Positions 54,097 through 62,428 of a stretch of DNA of 64,000 nt are shown here, piece by piece. How positions within the stretch are numbered: the first letter of the stretch is position 1; the number at the start of each line of letters is the position of its first letter. The translations under genes were made by a program, and so were the position numbers. The notes under the pieces are model-generated. The model made no database searches. It was not told where the DNA came from and saw nothing but the letters and a program-made list of their open reading frames with translations. Source of the DNA: Lacibacter sp. H375 (GTDB taxonomy: Bacteria; Bacteroidota; Bacteroidia; Chitinophagales; Chitinophagaceae); NCBI RefSeq assembly GCF_037892425.1, contig NZ_JBBKTT010000001.1:806001-870000 (forward strand), read 5' to 3'.

Positions 54097-55726
54097 AGTT
54101 TTAAAAGTACATCCGAAGGACAACGTGATCGTTGCGTTGACCAATTTGAAAAAAGGAGAAACCATTTCATTCCAGGGTAATGAGTATGTGTTGCAGGATG
54201 ATATCAATGCAAAACACAAATTCTTTGAGAAAGAAATGCAGCCGGGTGATGAAGCCATCATGTATGGTGTGTTAGTAGGCAAGGCGCAAAAACTTATTCC
54301 GGCTGGCGGATTGATGACAACAGAAAACCTGAAACATGCCGCACTCCCATTTACCTATCGCCCTTCGCATTATGAATGGCAGCCGCCTGATGTGTCGAAG
54401 TTTCAAGGAAAAACATTTAATGGTTACATGCGTGGTGATGGCCGTGTAGGTACTGCCAATTACTGGTTGTTCATTCCTACCGTTTTTTGTGAGAATAGAA
54501 ATCTCGATGTGATACGTGAAGCGATGCATAATGAATTAGGTTATGCAGTAACAGCAAAATACAAAAGCTATACGCATCAATTACTCGAAGCATATCAGAA
54601 GGGTGAAAACATTGAAGATGTTGACCTCTCTCCTTCTGTTACTTCACAAAAGATACGTCCATTTAAAAATGTTGATGGTATTAAGTTTCTAAATCACCAG
54701 GGTGGTTGTGGTGGTATTCGCCAGGATGCTGCTGTTCTGAGTAAATTATTAGCTGCATATGCAGATCATCCAAACGTTGGTGGTGTAACAGTGTTAAGTT
54801 TGGGTTGTCAGAATTTACAGGTTCAGGATTTCAGGAATGATCTGAAACAACATAATCCCAATTTCGATAAGCCTCTTTTTGTTTTTGAACAACAGCAATC
54901 GCAAAGCGAAGAGCAATTGATCGCTGAAGCAATCCGCAAAACATTTGAAGGATTGATCGAGATCAACAAACTGGAACGCCAGCCTGCATCACTTGATAAA
55001 CTTTGTATTGGTGTGAAGTGTGGTGGCAGCGACGGCTTTAGTGGCATCTCTGCTAATCCTGCTGTTGGATATGCATCAGATCTTGTTGTTGCATTAGGCG
55101 GCAAAATATTATTGGCTGAATTTCCTGAATTATGTGGTGTTGAGCAGGAACTCATCGATCGTACAAAAGAAAAAGAAAGTGCAGAAAAGTTCATTCACTT
55201 AATGACGGCTTATAACGACCAGGCATTGAAAGTTGGTTCTGGTTTTCATATGAATCCTTCGCCTGGTAATATTAAAGATGGATTAATTACGGATGCCATT
55301 AAAAGTGCGGGTGCTGCAAAGAAAGGCGGCACTTCTCCTGTGGTTGATGTATTAGATTATACAGAGCCTGCAACAAAACCCGGCTTGAGTTTGGTTTGCA
55401 CACCGGGTAACGATGTGGAAGCAACAACAGGGAAAGCGGCAAGTGGTGCCACATTGATCTTGTTCACAACTGGCCTCGGTACACCAACAGGTAATCCTGT
55501 TTGTCCTACCATTAAAGTTTCCACCAACAGTAATCTCACCAAACGCATGAACGATATCATTGATATCGATTGCGGACCGGTGATTGAAGGTGAAAAAACA
55601 ATTGAAGAAATGGGTGAAGCCATTCTTGAATATTGTATTAAGGCAGCAAGTGGAGAAGTAACACCAAAAGCAGTACTGTTGAACCAGGATGATTTCATTC
55701 CATGGAAACGTGGGGTGAGTCTTTAA
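54086..55726 (+). CDS. uxaA: Altronate dehydratase
   Basis: A 546-residue UxaA that dehydrates D-altronate to 2-keto-3-deoxygluconate. An N-terminal SAF-like substrate domain (about 1-90; HPKDNVIVALTNLKKGETI, GDEAIMYGVLVGKAQKLIP) is fused to the catalytic UxaA domain (RVGTANYWLFIPTVFCENRN, NHQGGCGGIRQD, VLSLGCQNLQVQ, GVKCGGSDGFSGISANP). The conserved Cys in GGCGG, GCQN and VKCGGSDG are the likely metal or cluster ligands. In E. coli the two domains form one protein of about 500 residues, so this length is normal. The ATG lies within the end of uxaB. Confidence 0.93.
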   Translation: MKHKVLKVHPKDNVIVALTNLKKGETISFQGNEYVLQDDINAKHKFFEKEMQPGDEAIMYGVLVGKAQKLIPAGGLMTTENLKHAALPFTYRPSHYEWQPPDVSKFQGKTFNGYMRGDGRVGTANYWLFIPTVFCENRNLDVIREAMHNELGYAVTAKYKSYTHQLLEAYQKGENIEDVDLSPSVTSQKIRPFKNVDGIKFLNHQGGCGGIRQDAAVLSKLLAAYADHPNVGGVTVLSLGCQNLQVQDFRNDLKQHNPNFDKPLFVFEQQQSQSEEQLIAEAIRKTFEGLIEINKLERQPASLDKLCIGVKCGGSDGFSGISANPAVGYASDLVVALGGKILLAEFPELCGVEQELIDRTKEKESAEKFIHLMTAYNDQALKVGSGFHMNPSPGNIKDGLITDAIKSAGAAKKGGTSPVVDVLDYTEPATKPGLSLVCTPGNDVEATTGKAASGATLILFTTGLGTPTGNPVCPTIKVSTNSNLTKRMNDIIDIDCGPVIEGEKTIEEMGEAILEYCIKAASGEVTPKAVLLNQDDFIPWKRGVSL

Positions 55727-55776
55727 TTGGTAGTAACGATTGTAATCGACCATATTTTCTTAGCAAAACAAACGAC

Positions 55777-57219
55777 ATGAAAAAGTTCTTAGACAGTAAC
55801 TTTTTACTGCAAACCAAAACAGCCGAGCAACTCTACCACGAGTATGCAAAGCAAATGCCCATCATTGATTATCATAATCACCTGCCACCGGAGCAGGTAG
55901 CAAACAATATCAACTTCGAAAACCTGACGCAGGTGTGGTTGTATGGCGATCATTATAAATGGAGAGCCATGCGTACAAATGGTGTGAATGAAAAATTCAT
56001 CACCGGTAATGCCAGCGATTGGGAAAAGTTTGAACAATGGTCGGCTACTGTTCCTTATACGTTGCGTAATCCTTTATATCACTGGACGCATCTTGAACTG
56101 CAACGCTATTTCAACATTACTGAAGTATTGAATGCTGAAAGCGCCAAACGCATTTATGATGATGCTACCGCACAATTGCAGAATGCATCGCATAGTGTGC
56201 AAGGCTTATTGCAACAAATGAATGTAAAACTCATTTGCACAACAGATGATCCTGTTGATGATCTGAAATATCATCAGCAATTACGTCAGCAAGGAAGCTT
56301 CACAAAAATGAATCCTGCTTTCCGTCCTGATAAAGCCATGAATGTTGATGATACCATCGGCTTCAATAATTATCTCACCTTATTAGAAAAGGCAGCCGAT
56401 ACTTCCATCAGCACCTTCAACGATTATTTAGCCGCATTGAAAAAGCGTCATGATTATTTTGCGGCCAATGGTTGTGCAGTATCAGATCATGGACTGGAAG
56501 AGATCTATGCAGAAGATTATACACAAACAGAGATCGTTGGCATTTTTGCACAGGTACGCAGTGGCGGCAACTTAACACTCGAAGAAAAGAAAAAATTCAA
56601 GAGTGCCATGCTGGTGATCTTTGCAGAATGGGATCATGAAAAAGGTTGGGTGCAACAATTCCATCTTGGTGCATTGCGCAACAACAACAGCCGCATGTTG
56701 CAACAGCTGGGTCCTGATACTGGTTGGGACAGCATTGGTGATTTCTCACAAGCAAGAGCGTTGTCGAAATTCTTAAACCGTTTAGACAGTAATGATAAAC
56801 TAGCGAAGACCATCATCTATAATCTGAATCCTGCCGATAATGAATTGTTCGCAACCATGATCGGTAATTTCAATGATGGTTCTGTTGCAGGTAAAGTACA
56901 ATGGGGAAGCGGTTGGTGGTTCCTCGATCAGAAAGATGGAATGACCAAACAGATCAACGCACTCAGCAACATGGGACTACTCAGTCGCTTTGTTGGTATG
57001 TTGACTGATAGCCGCAGCTTCCTCTCCTTCCCACGTCATGAATATTTCCGTCGCATACTTTGTAATATGTATGGCGAAGAAGTGGAAAATGGTGAGTTGC
57101 CGAATGATCTTGCATTGATTGGTAAAACCATCCAGGATATCTGTTACAACAATGCAAAACAATATTTCAACCTGCAGCATCTCGATGCAGCAGAAACAGT
57201 AACATCAAAAAACATATAA
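55777..57219 (+). CDS. uxaC: Glucuronate/galacturonate isomerase
   Basis: A 480-residue uronate isomerase of the amidohydrolase superfamily. It converts D-galacturonate to D-tagaturonate, or D-glucuronate to D-fructuronate. I use the ATG at 55777 (MKKFLDSNFLLQTKTAEQLY), since the upstream in-frame part overlaps uxaA. The metal-site entry is MPIIDYHNHLPPEQVANNI (about 33-51). LICTTDDPVDDLKYH follows, then HLGALRNNNSRM, and FLSFPRHEYFRRILCNMYGE closes the barrel. The length fits the family. Substrate choice between galacturonate and glucuronate is set by context: the pectin locus favours galacturonate. Confidence 0.93.
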   Translation: MKKFLDSNFLLQTKTAEQLYHEYAKQMPIIDYHNHLPPEQVANNINFENLTQVWLYGDHYKWRAMRTNGVNEKFITGNASDWEKFEQWSATVPYTLRNPLYHWTHLELQRYFNITEVLNAESAKRIYDDATAQLQNASHSVQGLLQQMNVKLICTTDDPVDDLKYHQQLRQQGSFTKMNPAFRPDKAMNVDDTIGFNNYLTLLEKAADTSISTFNDYLAALKKRHDYFAANGCAVSDHGLEEIYAEDYTQTEIVGIFAQVRSGGNLTLEEKKKFKSAMLVIFAEWDHEKGWVQQFHLGALRNNNSRMLQQLGPDTGWDSIGDFSQARALSKFLNRLDSNDKLAKTIIYNLNPADNELFATMIGNFNDGSVAGKVQWGSGWWFLDQKDGMTKQINALSNMGLLSRFVGMLTDSRSFLSFPRHEYFRRILCNMYGEEVENGELPNDLALIGKTIQDICYNNAKQYFNLQHLDAAETVTSKNI

Positions 57220-57225
57220 TCGATC

Positions 57226-57987
57226 ATGCAAACATTGGATCTCTTTAACCTTTCAGGCAAAACAGCATTGGTAACCGGTTGCGATACCGGTCTTGGTATG
57301 GGTATGGCAACAGCATTGGCAGAAGCAGGTGCAGATATTGTTGGCGCTTCTATTGTAGAAGATTATTCAGCTGTTAAATCAGCTATTGAAGCAACAGGTC
57401 GCAAGTTCACGTATCACCGTGTTGATATTGGCAACCGTGAAGCACTCTATGCATTCATCAATAAAGTAAAAGCAGAAAATAAAATAGATATCCTTGTAAA
57501 CAATGCAGGTATCATTATGCGTAAGCCTGCTGCCGAACATCCTGATGAATATTGGGATAAAGTAGTTGACATCAACCTCAATGCACAATTTATTTTGGGT
57601 CGTGAGTTTGGTAAACATATGATCGATAATGGAGGTGGTAAGATCATCTTCACCTGTTCATTGTTAAGTTTCCAGGGTGGTATTAATGTACCGGGTTATA
57701 CTGCAACAAAATCTGCAGTTGCCGGTTTGGTTCGTGCATTTGGTAATGAGTGGGGAAGCAAAGGTGTTTGTGTAAATGGTATTGCTCCCGGTTATATCGC
57801 AACCAACAATACACAGGCGTTACGTGAAGATGCAGACAGAAGTAAATCAATTCTTGATCGTATTCCTGTTGGTCGTTGGGGTGTACCTGATGATTTTAAA
57901 GGACCGGTTACTTTCCTTGCATCATCAGCATCAGATTATGTAAACGGTACAGTGTTGTTTGTGGATGGTGGATGGATGGCACGTTAA
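57226..57987 (+). CDS. kduD: 2-keto-3-deoxygluconate 5-dehydrogenase (2-deoxy-D-gluconate 3-dehydrogenase), SDR
   Basis: A 253-residue short-chain dehydrogenase. It reduces 2,5-diketo-3-deoxygluconate to 2-keto-3-deoxygluconate. The nucleotide motif is TGCDTGLGMGMATALAEAG (about 17-35), NNAGII is at about 90-95, the catalytic Ser is in IFTCSLLSFQGG, and Tyr158 and Lys162 form YTATK. The C-terminal DYVNGTVLFVDGGWMAR is characteristic of KduD. It lies 6 bp after uxaC and upstream of kduI, so the lyase-derived branch and the altronate branch are encoded in one run. Confidence 0.92.
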   Translation: MQTLDLFNLSGKTALVTGCDTGLGMGMATALAEAGADIVGASIVEDYSAVKSAIEATGRKFTYHRVDIGNREALYAFINKVKAENKIDILVNNAGIIMRKPAAEHPDEYWDKVVDINLNAQFILGREFGKHMIDNGGGKIIFTCSLLSFQGGINVPGYTATKSAVAGLVRAFGNEWGSKGVCVNGIAPGYIATNNTQALREDADRSKSILDRIPVGRWGVPDDFKGPVTFLASSASDYVNGTVLFVDGGWMAR

Positions 57988-57995
57988 TACAAGCC

Positions 57996-58030
57996 GATAG
58001 TTAATAGTAATTAGTCATTAGTAATAAGAA
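57996..58030 (+). repeat. A/T-rich heptad repeats between kduD and kduI
   Basis: Five consecutive 7-base units (GATAGTT, AATAGTA, ATTAGTC, ATTAGTA, ATAAGAA) fill most of the 47-bp gap. They have the same period as the repeats around the yhcH-like gene. Confidence 0.5.
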
Positions 58031-58034
58031 AGTC

Positions 58035-58940
58035 ATGGCAATAAAAAAGGCAACAGCTCCGGCTCTGCAATTGAAAGATTATAACAGCAATACGTACATG
58101 GATGGGGATATGGAAGTACGTTTTGCTGTAAGTCCTGAAGAAACAAAAGGTTTCGATACGCAACAACTTATCGATAATTTTTTGGTGAAAGAGTTGATGG
58201 TAGCTGATAAACTGAAATTGGTTTATACGCATTACGATCGTGTAATTATTGGTGGTGCAGTTCCTGTATCAAAAACATTAACACTTCCTAATCATCCGGA
58301 ATTAAGAGCTGAGTATTTTTTGGAAAGAAGAGAGCTCGGCATCATTAACATTGGTGGTAAAGGAACTGTAACTGCAGATGGTAAGAAGTTTGAAGTGGAT
58401 AAACTTTCCTGTTTGTATCTCGGTAAAGGAACAAAGAAAGTAAGTTTCAGTTCTGCATCAAAGAAGAACCCTGCTGTGTTCTATTTATTATCATCACCTG
58501 CACATGCAACTTATCCAAATGCCATGTTCACCAAAGAACAGGCATCACCGGTTGAGTTGGGTGCAGTTGAAACAGCGAATAAACGTACAGTATATAAATA
58601 CATTCACCTCGATGGTTTAAAAAGCTGTCAGTTGGTAATGGGTTTAACGGTACTTGCTCCCGGCAGTGTTTGGAATTCTATTCCACCACATACACATACC
58701 CGCAGAATGGAAGTGTATTTGTATTTCGATTTACCGGAAGGACAACGTTTATTCCATTTCATGGGTAACCCAATGGAAACAAGACATATGGTGATGACCA
58801 ACAACGAAGCTGTAATTTCTCCACCATGGAGTACACACTTTGGTTGCGGTACCACCAACTATGGTTTCATTTGGGGTATGGCCGGTGAAAATTTAGTTTA
58901 TACTGATATGGACCCGGCTCCGGTTCCAACGCTGAAATAG
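58035..58940 (+). CDS. kduI: 5-dehydro-4-deoxy-D-glucuronate isomerase
   Basis: A 301-residue cupin-type isomerase. It converts 5-keto-4-deoxyuronate, from unsaturated galacturonate, to 2,5-diketo-3-deoxygluconate. GGAVPVSKTLTLPNHPELRAEYF and FLERRELGIINIGGKGTVTADG match KduI. The metal-site His/Glu cluster is in IPPHTHTRRMEVYLYF (about 215-230), and NEAVISPPWSTHFGCG adds the third ligand region. Its first 25 residues (MAIKKATAPALQLKDYN...) extend beyond the E. coli-type start, so an internal ATG at 58110 (MEVRFAVSP) is the alternative start. It follows kduD by 47 bp. Confidence 0.92.
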   Translation: MAIKKATAPALQLKDYNSNTYMDGDMEVRFAVSPEETKGFDTQQLIDNFLVKELMVADKLKLVYTHYDRVIIGGAVPVSKTLTLPNHPELRAEYFLERRELGIINIGGKGTVTADGKKFEVDKLSCLYLGKGTKKVSFSSASKKNPAVFYLLSSPAHATYPNAMFTKEQASPVELGAVETANKRTVYKYIHLDGLKSCQLVMGLTVLAPGSVWNSIPPHTHTRRMEVYLYFDLPEGQRLFHFMGNPMETRHMVMTNNEAVISPPWSTHFGCGTTNYGFIWGMAGENLVYTDMDPAPVPTLK

Positions 58941-58943
58941 TTT

Positions 58944-59990
58944 ATGAGTAAAGTGCTTTGCTTTGGAGAATTGTTACTTCGGTTACCGCCTGCGAATGGT
59001 GGTGAATGGTTGCGTACCAACCAGGTGCCCGTGTTTGTTGGTGGTGCCGAACTGAATGTAGCAACAGCATTGGCTACCTGGCAAATACCGGTGAAGTATT
59101 GTACAGCATTACCTGATAATATCATTACCCGTGATATTATTTCTTTCCTGCAAACAAAAAACATCGACACCTCTCCTATCATTCTTTCAGGCGAACGCAT
59201 TGGATTGTATTATCTGAAAGAAGGCGCCGATATGAAGAGTGAAGAGAATGTGTTCGACCGGAAATATTCTTCCTTTTCTACACTTAACACAGGTGTGGTG
59301 AATTGGGATGAAATTTTGCAGGGTGTAGAATGGTTTCATTTCAGTGCCATTGCTCCTGCTGTGAGTGAAAAAGCAGCAGCGCTATGCCTGGAAGCAGTAA
59401 AGGCGGCATCGCAACGGAACATTAGCATTTCTGTTGATTTGAATTATCGATCACTGTTATGGAAGTATGGTAAACAGCCTTGGGAAATCATGCCCAGTCT
59501 CGTAAAGTATTGCGATGTCATTATGGGCAATATATGGTCAGCACAAACATTGCTTGGTGTTTCTGTTGATGATAAACTGTTACAACCACGAAGCAAAGAA
59601 GTGTTTTTGCAACATGCTACGTTTACTGCACAACAATTATTCGATCGTTTTCCGAAATGCAAATGGGTTGCCAATACATTTCGTTTTGATGCAGAGGCCG
59701 GTAATATCAGTTACTATGCGGCACTCAATGCAAAAGAAGAACAGGCTGTAAGCCCTGTGTTTGCAACTGATGCCATTGTTGACAAAGTAGGCAGTGGCGA
59801 TTGCTTTATGGCCGGCCTGATCTATGGATTAAAATCACAACATGCTATACAGGATGTGATCGGTTTTGCTGCAGCTGCTGCATTTGCCAAGCTGCACGAA
59901 AAAGGCGATTCAACAAATAATACAGTAGAAACTATTCAACAGGTAAGAGCAAAATTTGAACTAACTAAACAACAATCATTTATTTCCTAG
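58944..59990 (+). CDS. PfkB-family sugar kinase, KDG-kinase-like (first copy)
   Basis: A 348-residue PfkB kinase, 3 bp after kduI. It starts SKVLCFGELLLRLPPANGGE and has VGGAELNVATALATW near 30-44, SVDLNYRSLLWKYGKQPWEI in mid-protein, and the PfkB signature DKVGSGDCFMAGLIYG with catalytic Asp286. It resembles the 2-keto-3-deoxygluconate kinase branch, but so does the very next gene, which it matches in domain order while differing widely in sequence. One copy may act on KDG and the other on a related keto-deoxy acid or tagatose-like sugar. A symbol is withheld because which copy is the main KDG kinase is not clear. Confidence 0.78.
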   Translation: MSKVLCFGELLLRLPPANGGEWLRTNQVPVFVGGAELNVATALATWQIPVKYCTALPDNIITRDIISFLQTKNIDTSPIILSGERIGLYYLKEGADMKSEENVFDRKYSSFSTLNTGVVNWDEILQGVEWFHFSAIAPAVSEKAAALCLEAVKAASQRNISISVDLNYRSLLWKYGKQPWEIMPSLVKYCDVIMGNIWSAQTLLGVSVDDKLLQPRSKEVFLQHATFTAQQLFDRFPKCKWVANTFRFDAEAGNISYYAALNAKEEQAVSPVFATDAIVDKVGSGDCFMAGLIYGLKSQHAIQDVIGFAAAAAFAKLHEKGDSTNNTVETIQQVRAKFELTKQQSFIS

Positions 59991-60007
59991 CATTTAAAAC
60001 AACTGAT

Positions 60008-61033
60008 ATGTCGAAAAAAGTAGTAACACTCGGAGAGATTATGTTGCGTTTGTCAACCCCCGATTTTAAACGTTTTGTACAAGCCGATACATTTGATATC
60101 ACTTATGGTGGTGGCGAAGCAAACGTATCTGCTGCATTATGTAACTATGGTTTAAACGGAACATTTGTTTCCAAAGTACCTAACAATCCAATTGGTCAAT
60201 CGGCCATTAATCATTTACGTCGTTATGGTGTAGATACGCAGTTTGTTGCAAGAGGTGGTGATCGTTTAGGTATTTACTTCCTCGAAACAGGTGCATCTAT
60301 GCGTGCATCACAAGTAGTATATGATCGTGCAGGTGCATCTATTGCAGATGTGGATGCAAGTGAATTTGATTGGGATAAAATTTTTGATGGTGCTGACTGG
60401 TTCCATACCACAGGTATTACTCCTGCATTAAGTGATAAAGCTGCTGCTTTAACGTTGGCTGCATTGAAAGCTGCAAAAGCAAAAGGCATCACCACTTCAA
60501 TCGATCTTAACTTCCGTAAAAAGTTATGGACGAAAGAAAAAGCCCGTGAAGTAATGACTGGGCTTTGCGAATTTGTTGATGTTTGTATTGGTAACGAAGA
60601 AGATGCTGACTTATGTCTTGGCTTCAAAGCAAAAGATACAGACGTTACAAAAGGCGAATTGAACCTTGATGGTTTCAAAGATGTATTCCAGCAAATGAAA
60701 GCGAAGTTTGGTTTCAAATTCATTGCTTCTTCTTTACGTGAAAGCCATAGTGCTTCTGATAATGGCTGGAGTGCATTGGTATATGATGGCACAGATTACT
60801 ATCACACAAAACAATATAGTGTACGCATCGTTGACCGTGTAGGCAGTGGTGATTCATTTGCAAGTGGTTTGATCTATGGTTTAGTTACAGGCATGCCAAT
60901 GGGCGAAGCTGCTGAGTTTGGTGTTGCTGCAAGTGCATTAAAACACACAATTCCCGGCGATCTTAACCACGCAACATTAGGAGAAGTAAAAGACCTGATG
61001 AAAGGCGATGGCAGCGGAAGGGTACAACGTTAA
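60008..61033 (+). CDS. kdgK: 2-keto-3-deoxygluconate kinase, PfkB family (second copy)
   Basis: A 341-residue PfkB kinase. It phosphorylates 2-keto-3-deoxygluconate to KDPG, the step before Eda. SKKVVTLGEIMLRLSTPDFKR is a typical KdgK start, followed by TYGGGEANVSAALCNYGLN. LGIYFLETGASMRASQVVYDR resembles the KDG-contacting region of characterised KDG kinases. The signature is DRVGSGDSFASGLIYG with catalytic Asp282. It is 17 bp after the first PfkB gene. Of the two copies, this one has the more canonical KdgK features, so the symbol is given here with moderate confidence. Confidence 0.8.
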   Translation: MSKKVVTLGEIMLRLSTPDFKRFVQADTFDITYGGGEANVSAALCNYGLNGTFVSKVPNNPIGQSAINHLRRYGVDTQFVARGGDRLGIYFLETGASMRASQVVYDRAGASIADVDASEFDWDKIFDGADWFHTTGITPALSDKAAALTLAALKAAKAKGITTSIDLNFRKKLWTKEKAREVMTGLCEFVDVCIGNEEDADLCLGFKAKDTDVTKGELNLDGFKDVFQQMKAKFGFKFIASSLRESHSASDNGWSALVYDGTDYYHTKQYSVRIVDRVGSGDSFASGLIYGLVTGMPMGEAAEFGVAASALKHTIPGDLNHATLGEVKDLMKGDGSGRVQR

Positions 61034-61039
61034 TCAGTA

Positions 61040-61087
61040 ATGAGTGATGAATGATGAGTGATCAGTTACTCATCATTCATTACTCAT
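61040..61087. repeat. Heptad-built 20-bp hairpin after kdgK
   Basis: Arms 61040-61059 and 61068-61087 pair over 20 bp with one wobble around an 8-nt loop. The left side is built from 7-base units TAATGAG, TGATGAA, TGATGAG, TGATCAG. The right side is the inverse series TTACTCA and TCATTCA, repeated. There is no strong T-tract, so it may slow decay or attenuate rather than terminate. Confidence 0.75.
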
Positions 61088-61110
61088 CATTCATTTTATA
61101 AATTACGACG

Positions 61111-61560
61111 ATGATCATTGATACAATCAAGAATGCACCCAAATACTTTTCAGCACATCCGTTGTTTGCAAAAGCATTTGAGTACATTCAGCAAACCGAC
61201 CTGGCAAATGCTGCCGATGGTAAAAGTGATATTGCAGAAGGTTTAAAAGCCATCATCAGCAATGGACCAGGTAAAACAAAAGAAACCAGCCTGCAGAAAT
61301 TTGAATGTCATAATAAGAATATCGACATTCAGCTTTGCATTAAAGGTGTTGAAACCATTGGCTGGAAACCGAGAGAAAAATGTGTAACTCCAAAAGGTGA
61401 GTACAACGATGAAAAGGATGTGTTGTTTTATGACGATGCTCCTGATACGTATTTCCAATTGACCGATGGACAGTTTGCGATCTTCTATCCGGAAGATGTG
61501 CATGCACCGATGATCGGTGAAGGTGAGATTAAGAAGTTGGTGATTAAGGTGAGGAAGTGA
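61111..61560 (+). CDS. YhcH/YjgK/YiaL-family protein
   Basis: A 149-residue cupin-like protein of the YhcH/YjgK/YiaL (DUF386) family. LFAKAFEYIQQTDLANAADGKSDI (about 19-42, for position), KFECHNKNIDIQLCIKGVETIGW and FYDDAPDTYFQLTDGQFAIFYPEDVHAPMIGEG with HAP contain the family's conserved His and Glu positions. Members occur in sialic-acid and uronate operons and have been proposed to act on sugar anomers or keto-deoxy acids, but no clear reaction is settled. Its place between kdgK and eda suggests help with uronate intermediates. It is flanked on both sides by heptad repeats. Confidence 0.85.
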   Translation: MIIDTIKNAPKYFSAHPLFAKAFEYIQQTDLANAADGKSDIAEGLKAIISNGPGKTKETSLQKFECHNKNIDIQLCIKGVETIGWKPREKCVTPKGEYNDEKDVLFYDDAPDTYFQLTDGQFAIFYPEDVHAPMIGEGEIKKLVIKVRK

Positions 61561-61562
61561 AT

Positions 61563-61625
61563 GGTGAGTGGTGAATGGTGAGCCGTCAGTCGTGAGTCGT
61601 GAGTGGTGAATGTTGAATGGTGAGT
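61563..61625 (+). repeat. Nine direct heptad repeats, consensus SGTGART
   Basis: Nine consecutive 7-base units fill the gap start: GGTGAGT, GGTGAAT, GGTGAGC, CGTCAGT, CGTGAGT, CGTGAGT, GGTGAAT, GTTGAAT, GGTGAGT. Unlike 61040-61087 they run in one direction, so they form no hairpin. No ORF is evident in them. Confidence 0.75.
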
Positions 61626-61704
61626 TGCAACTGCTTCATTATACCTTACAGCCTTTAACTTCTACCTTTTTAAAATCTATAATTTAAAACTTATTACTTT
61701 TTTT

Positions 61705-62367
61705 ATGAGTAAAACACAACAGATATCAGATGCAATTGTACAACAGGGTATTCTCCCTTTGTATTTTAACCCAAGCGAAGAAGTGAGCCTTGATGTATTA
61801 AAAGCGATTTACAAAGCAGGTATTAAAGCTGTAGAATATACCAATCGTGGTGATGCTGCTTTGGCCAACTTTACCAAAATGGTGCAACTGCGTAATGCAG
61901 AAATGCCCGGTTTGTTACTGGGTGTGGGTACCATCAAGAACATGCAACACGCAACTGATTATATGGCAGCAGGTGCCGACTTTTTAGTAAGTCCGGGCTT
62001 TGTTCCTGATGTAGCAGCCTATTGCGTGGCCAATGATATATTCTATGCGCCGGGTTGTATGACGCCGAGTGAAATTATTGCAGCAGAAAATGCAGGCATT
62101 AAATTCATTAAGTTATTCCCCGGTAATATGCTGGGCACAGAGTTTTTAACCACTATTAAAGATATCTTCCCTAAATTGTTGTTTATGCCAACAGGTGGCG
62201 TTGACACAACCAAAGAAAGTATTGAGAGTTGGTACAAAGCAGGTGTATGTGCAGTGGGCATGGGCAGCAAACTCATCAGCAAAAAATTAATGGAAGCAAA
62301 AGATTATGCGGCCATGGAAGAAGCAACCAAACAGGTGCTTGCCATCATTGCATCAGTAAAAAAATAA
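61705..62367 (+). CDS. eda: 2-keto-3-deoxy-6-phosphogluconate/4-hydroxy-2-oxoglutarate aldolase
   Basis: A 220-residue class I aldolase. It splits KDPG into pyruvate and glyceraldehyde-3-phosphate, the end of the uronate pathway. GILPLYFNPSEEVSLDVLKA begins the barrel, AVEYTNRGDAALANF has the conserved Glu, and LGVGTIKNMQHATDYMAAGADFLVSPG the phosphate/substrate loop. The Schiff-base Lys is Lys136 in FIKLFPGNMLG, and PTGGVDTTKESIESWYKAG completes the phosphate site. It follows the heptad repeats by about 80 bp, with no visible promoter in between. Confidence 0.93.
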   Translation: MSKTQQISDAIVQQGILPLYFNPSEEVSLDVLKAIYKAGIKAVEYTNRGDAALANFTKMVQLRNAEMPGLLLGVGTIKNMQHATDYMAAGADFLVSPGFVPDVAAYCVANDIFYAPGCMTPSEIIAAENAGIKFIKLFPGNMLGTEFLTTIKDIFPKLLFMPTGGVDTTKESIESWYKAGVCAVGMGSKLISKKLMEAKDYAAMEEATKQVLAIIASVKK

Positions 62368-62428
62368 TAACCCATTCCCGTTCAAGAACGAATCAAATCG
62401 TTTGAAAGCGGCGGATAAAACAACGAAC

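Noticed and set aside
60274-60792. Minus-strand ORF of 172 codons opposite kdgK
   Set aside because: Its translation is an antisense shadow of conserved PfkB motifs, with no domain and no promoter.
61040-61087. Intrinsic terminator for the uronate operon
   Set aside because: The stem is strong but only TTTT and A/T-mixed sequence follows at a distance, and the operon clearly continues with yhcH, eda and exuT.
61034-61110. CRISPR-like array
   Set aside because: The repeated units are only 7 bases with no spacers, and half of them are inverted to form a hairpin; no cas gene is near.
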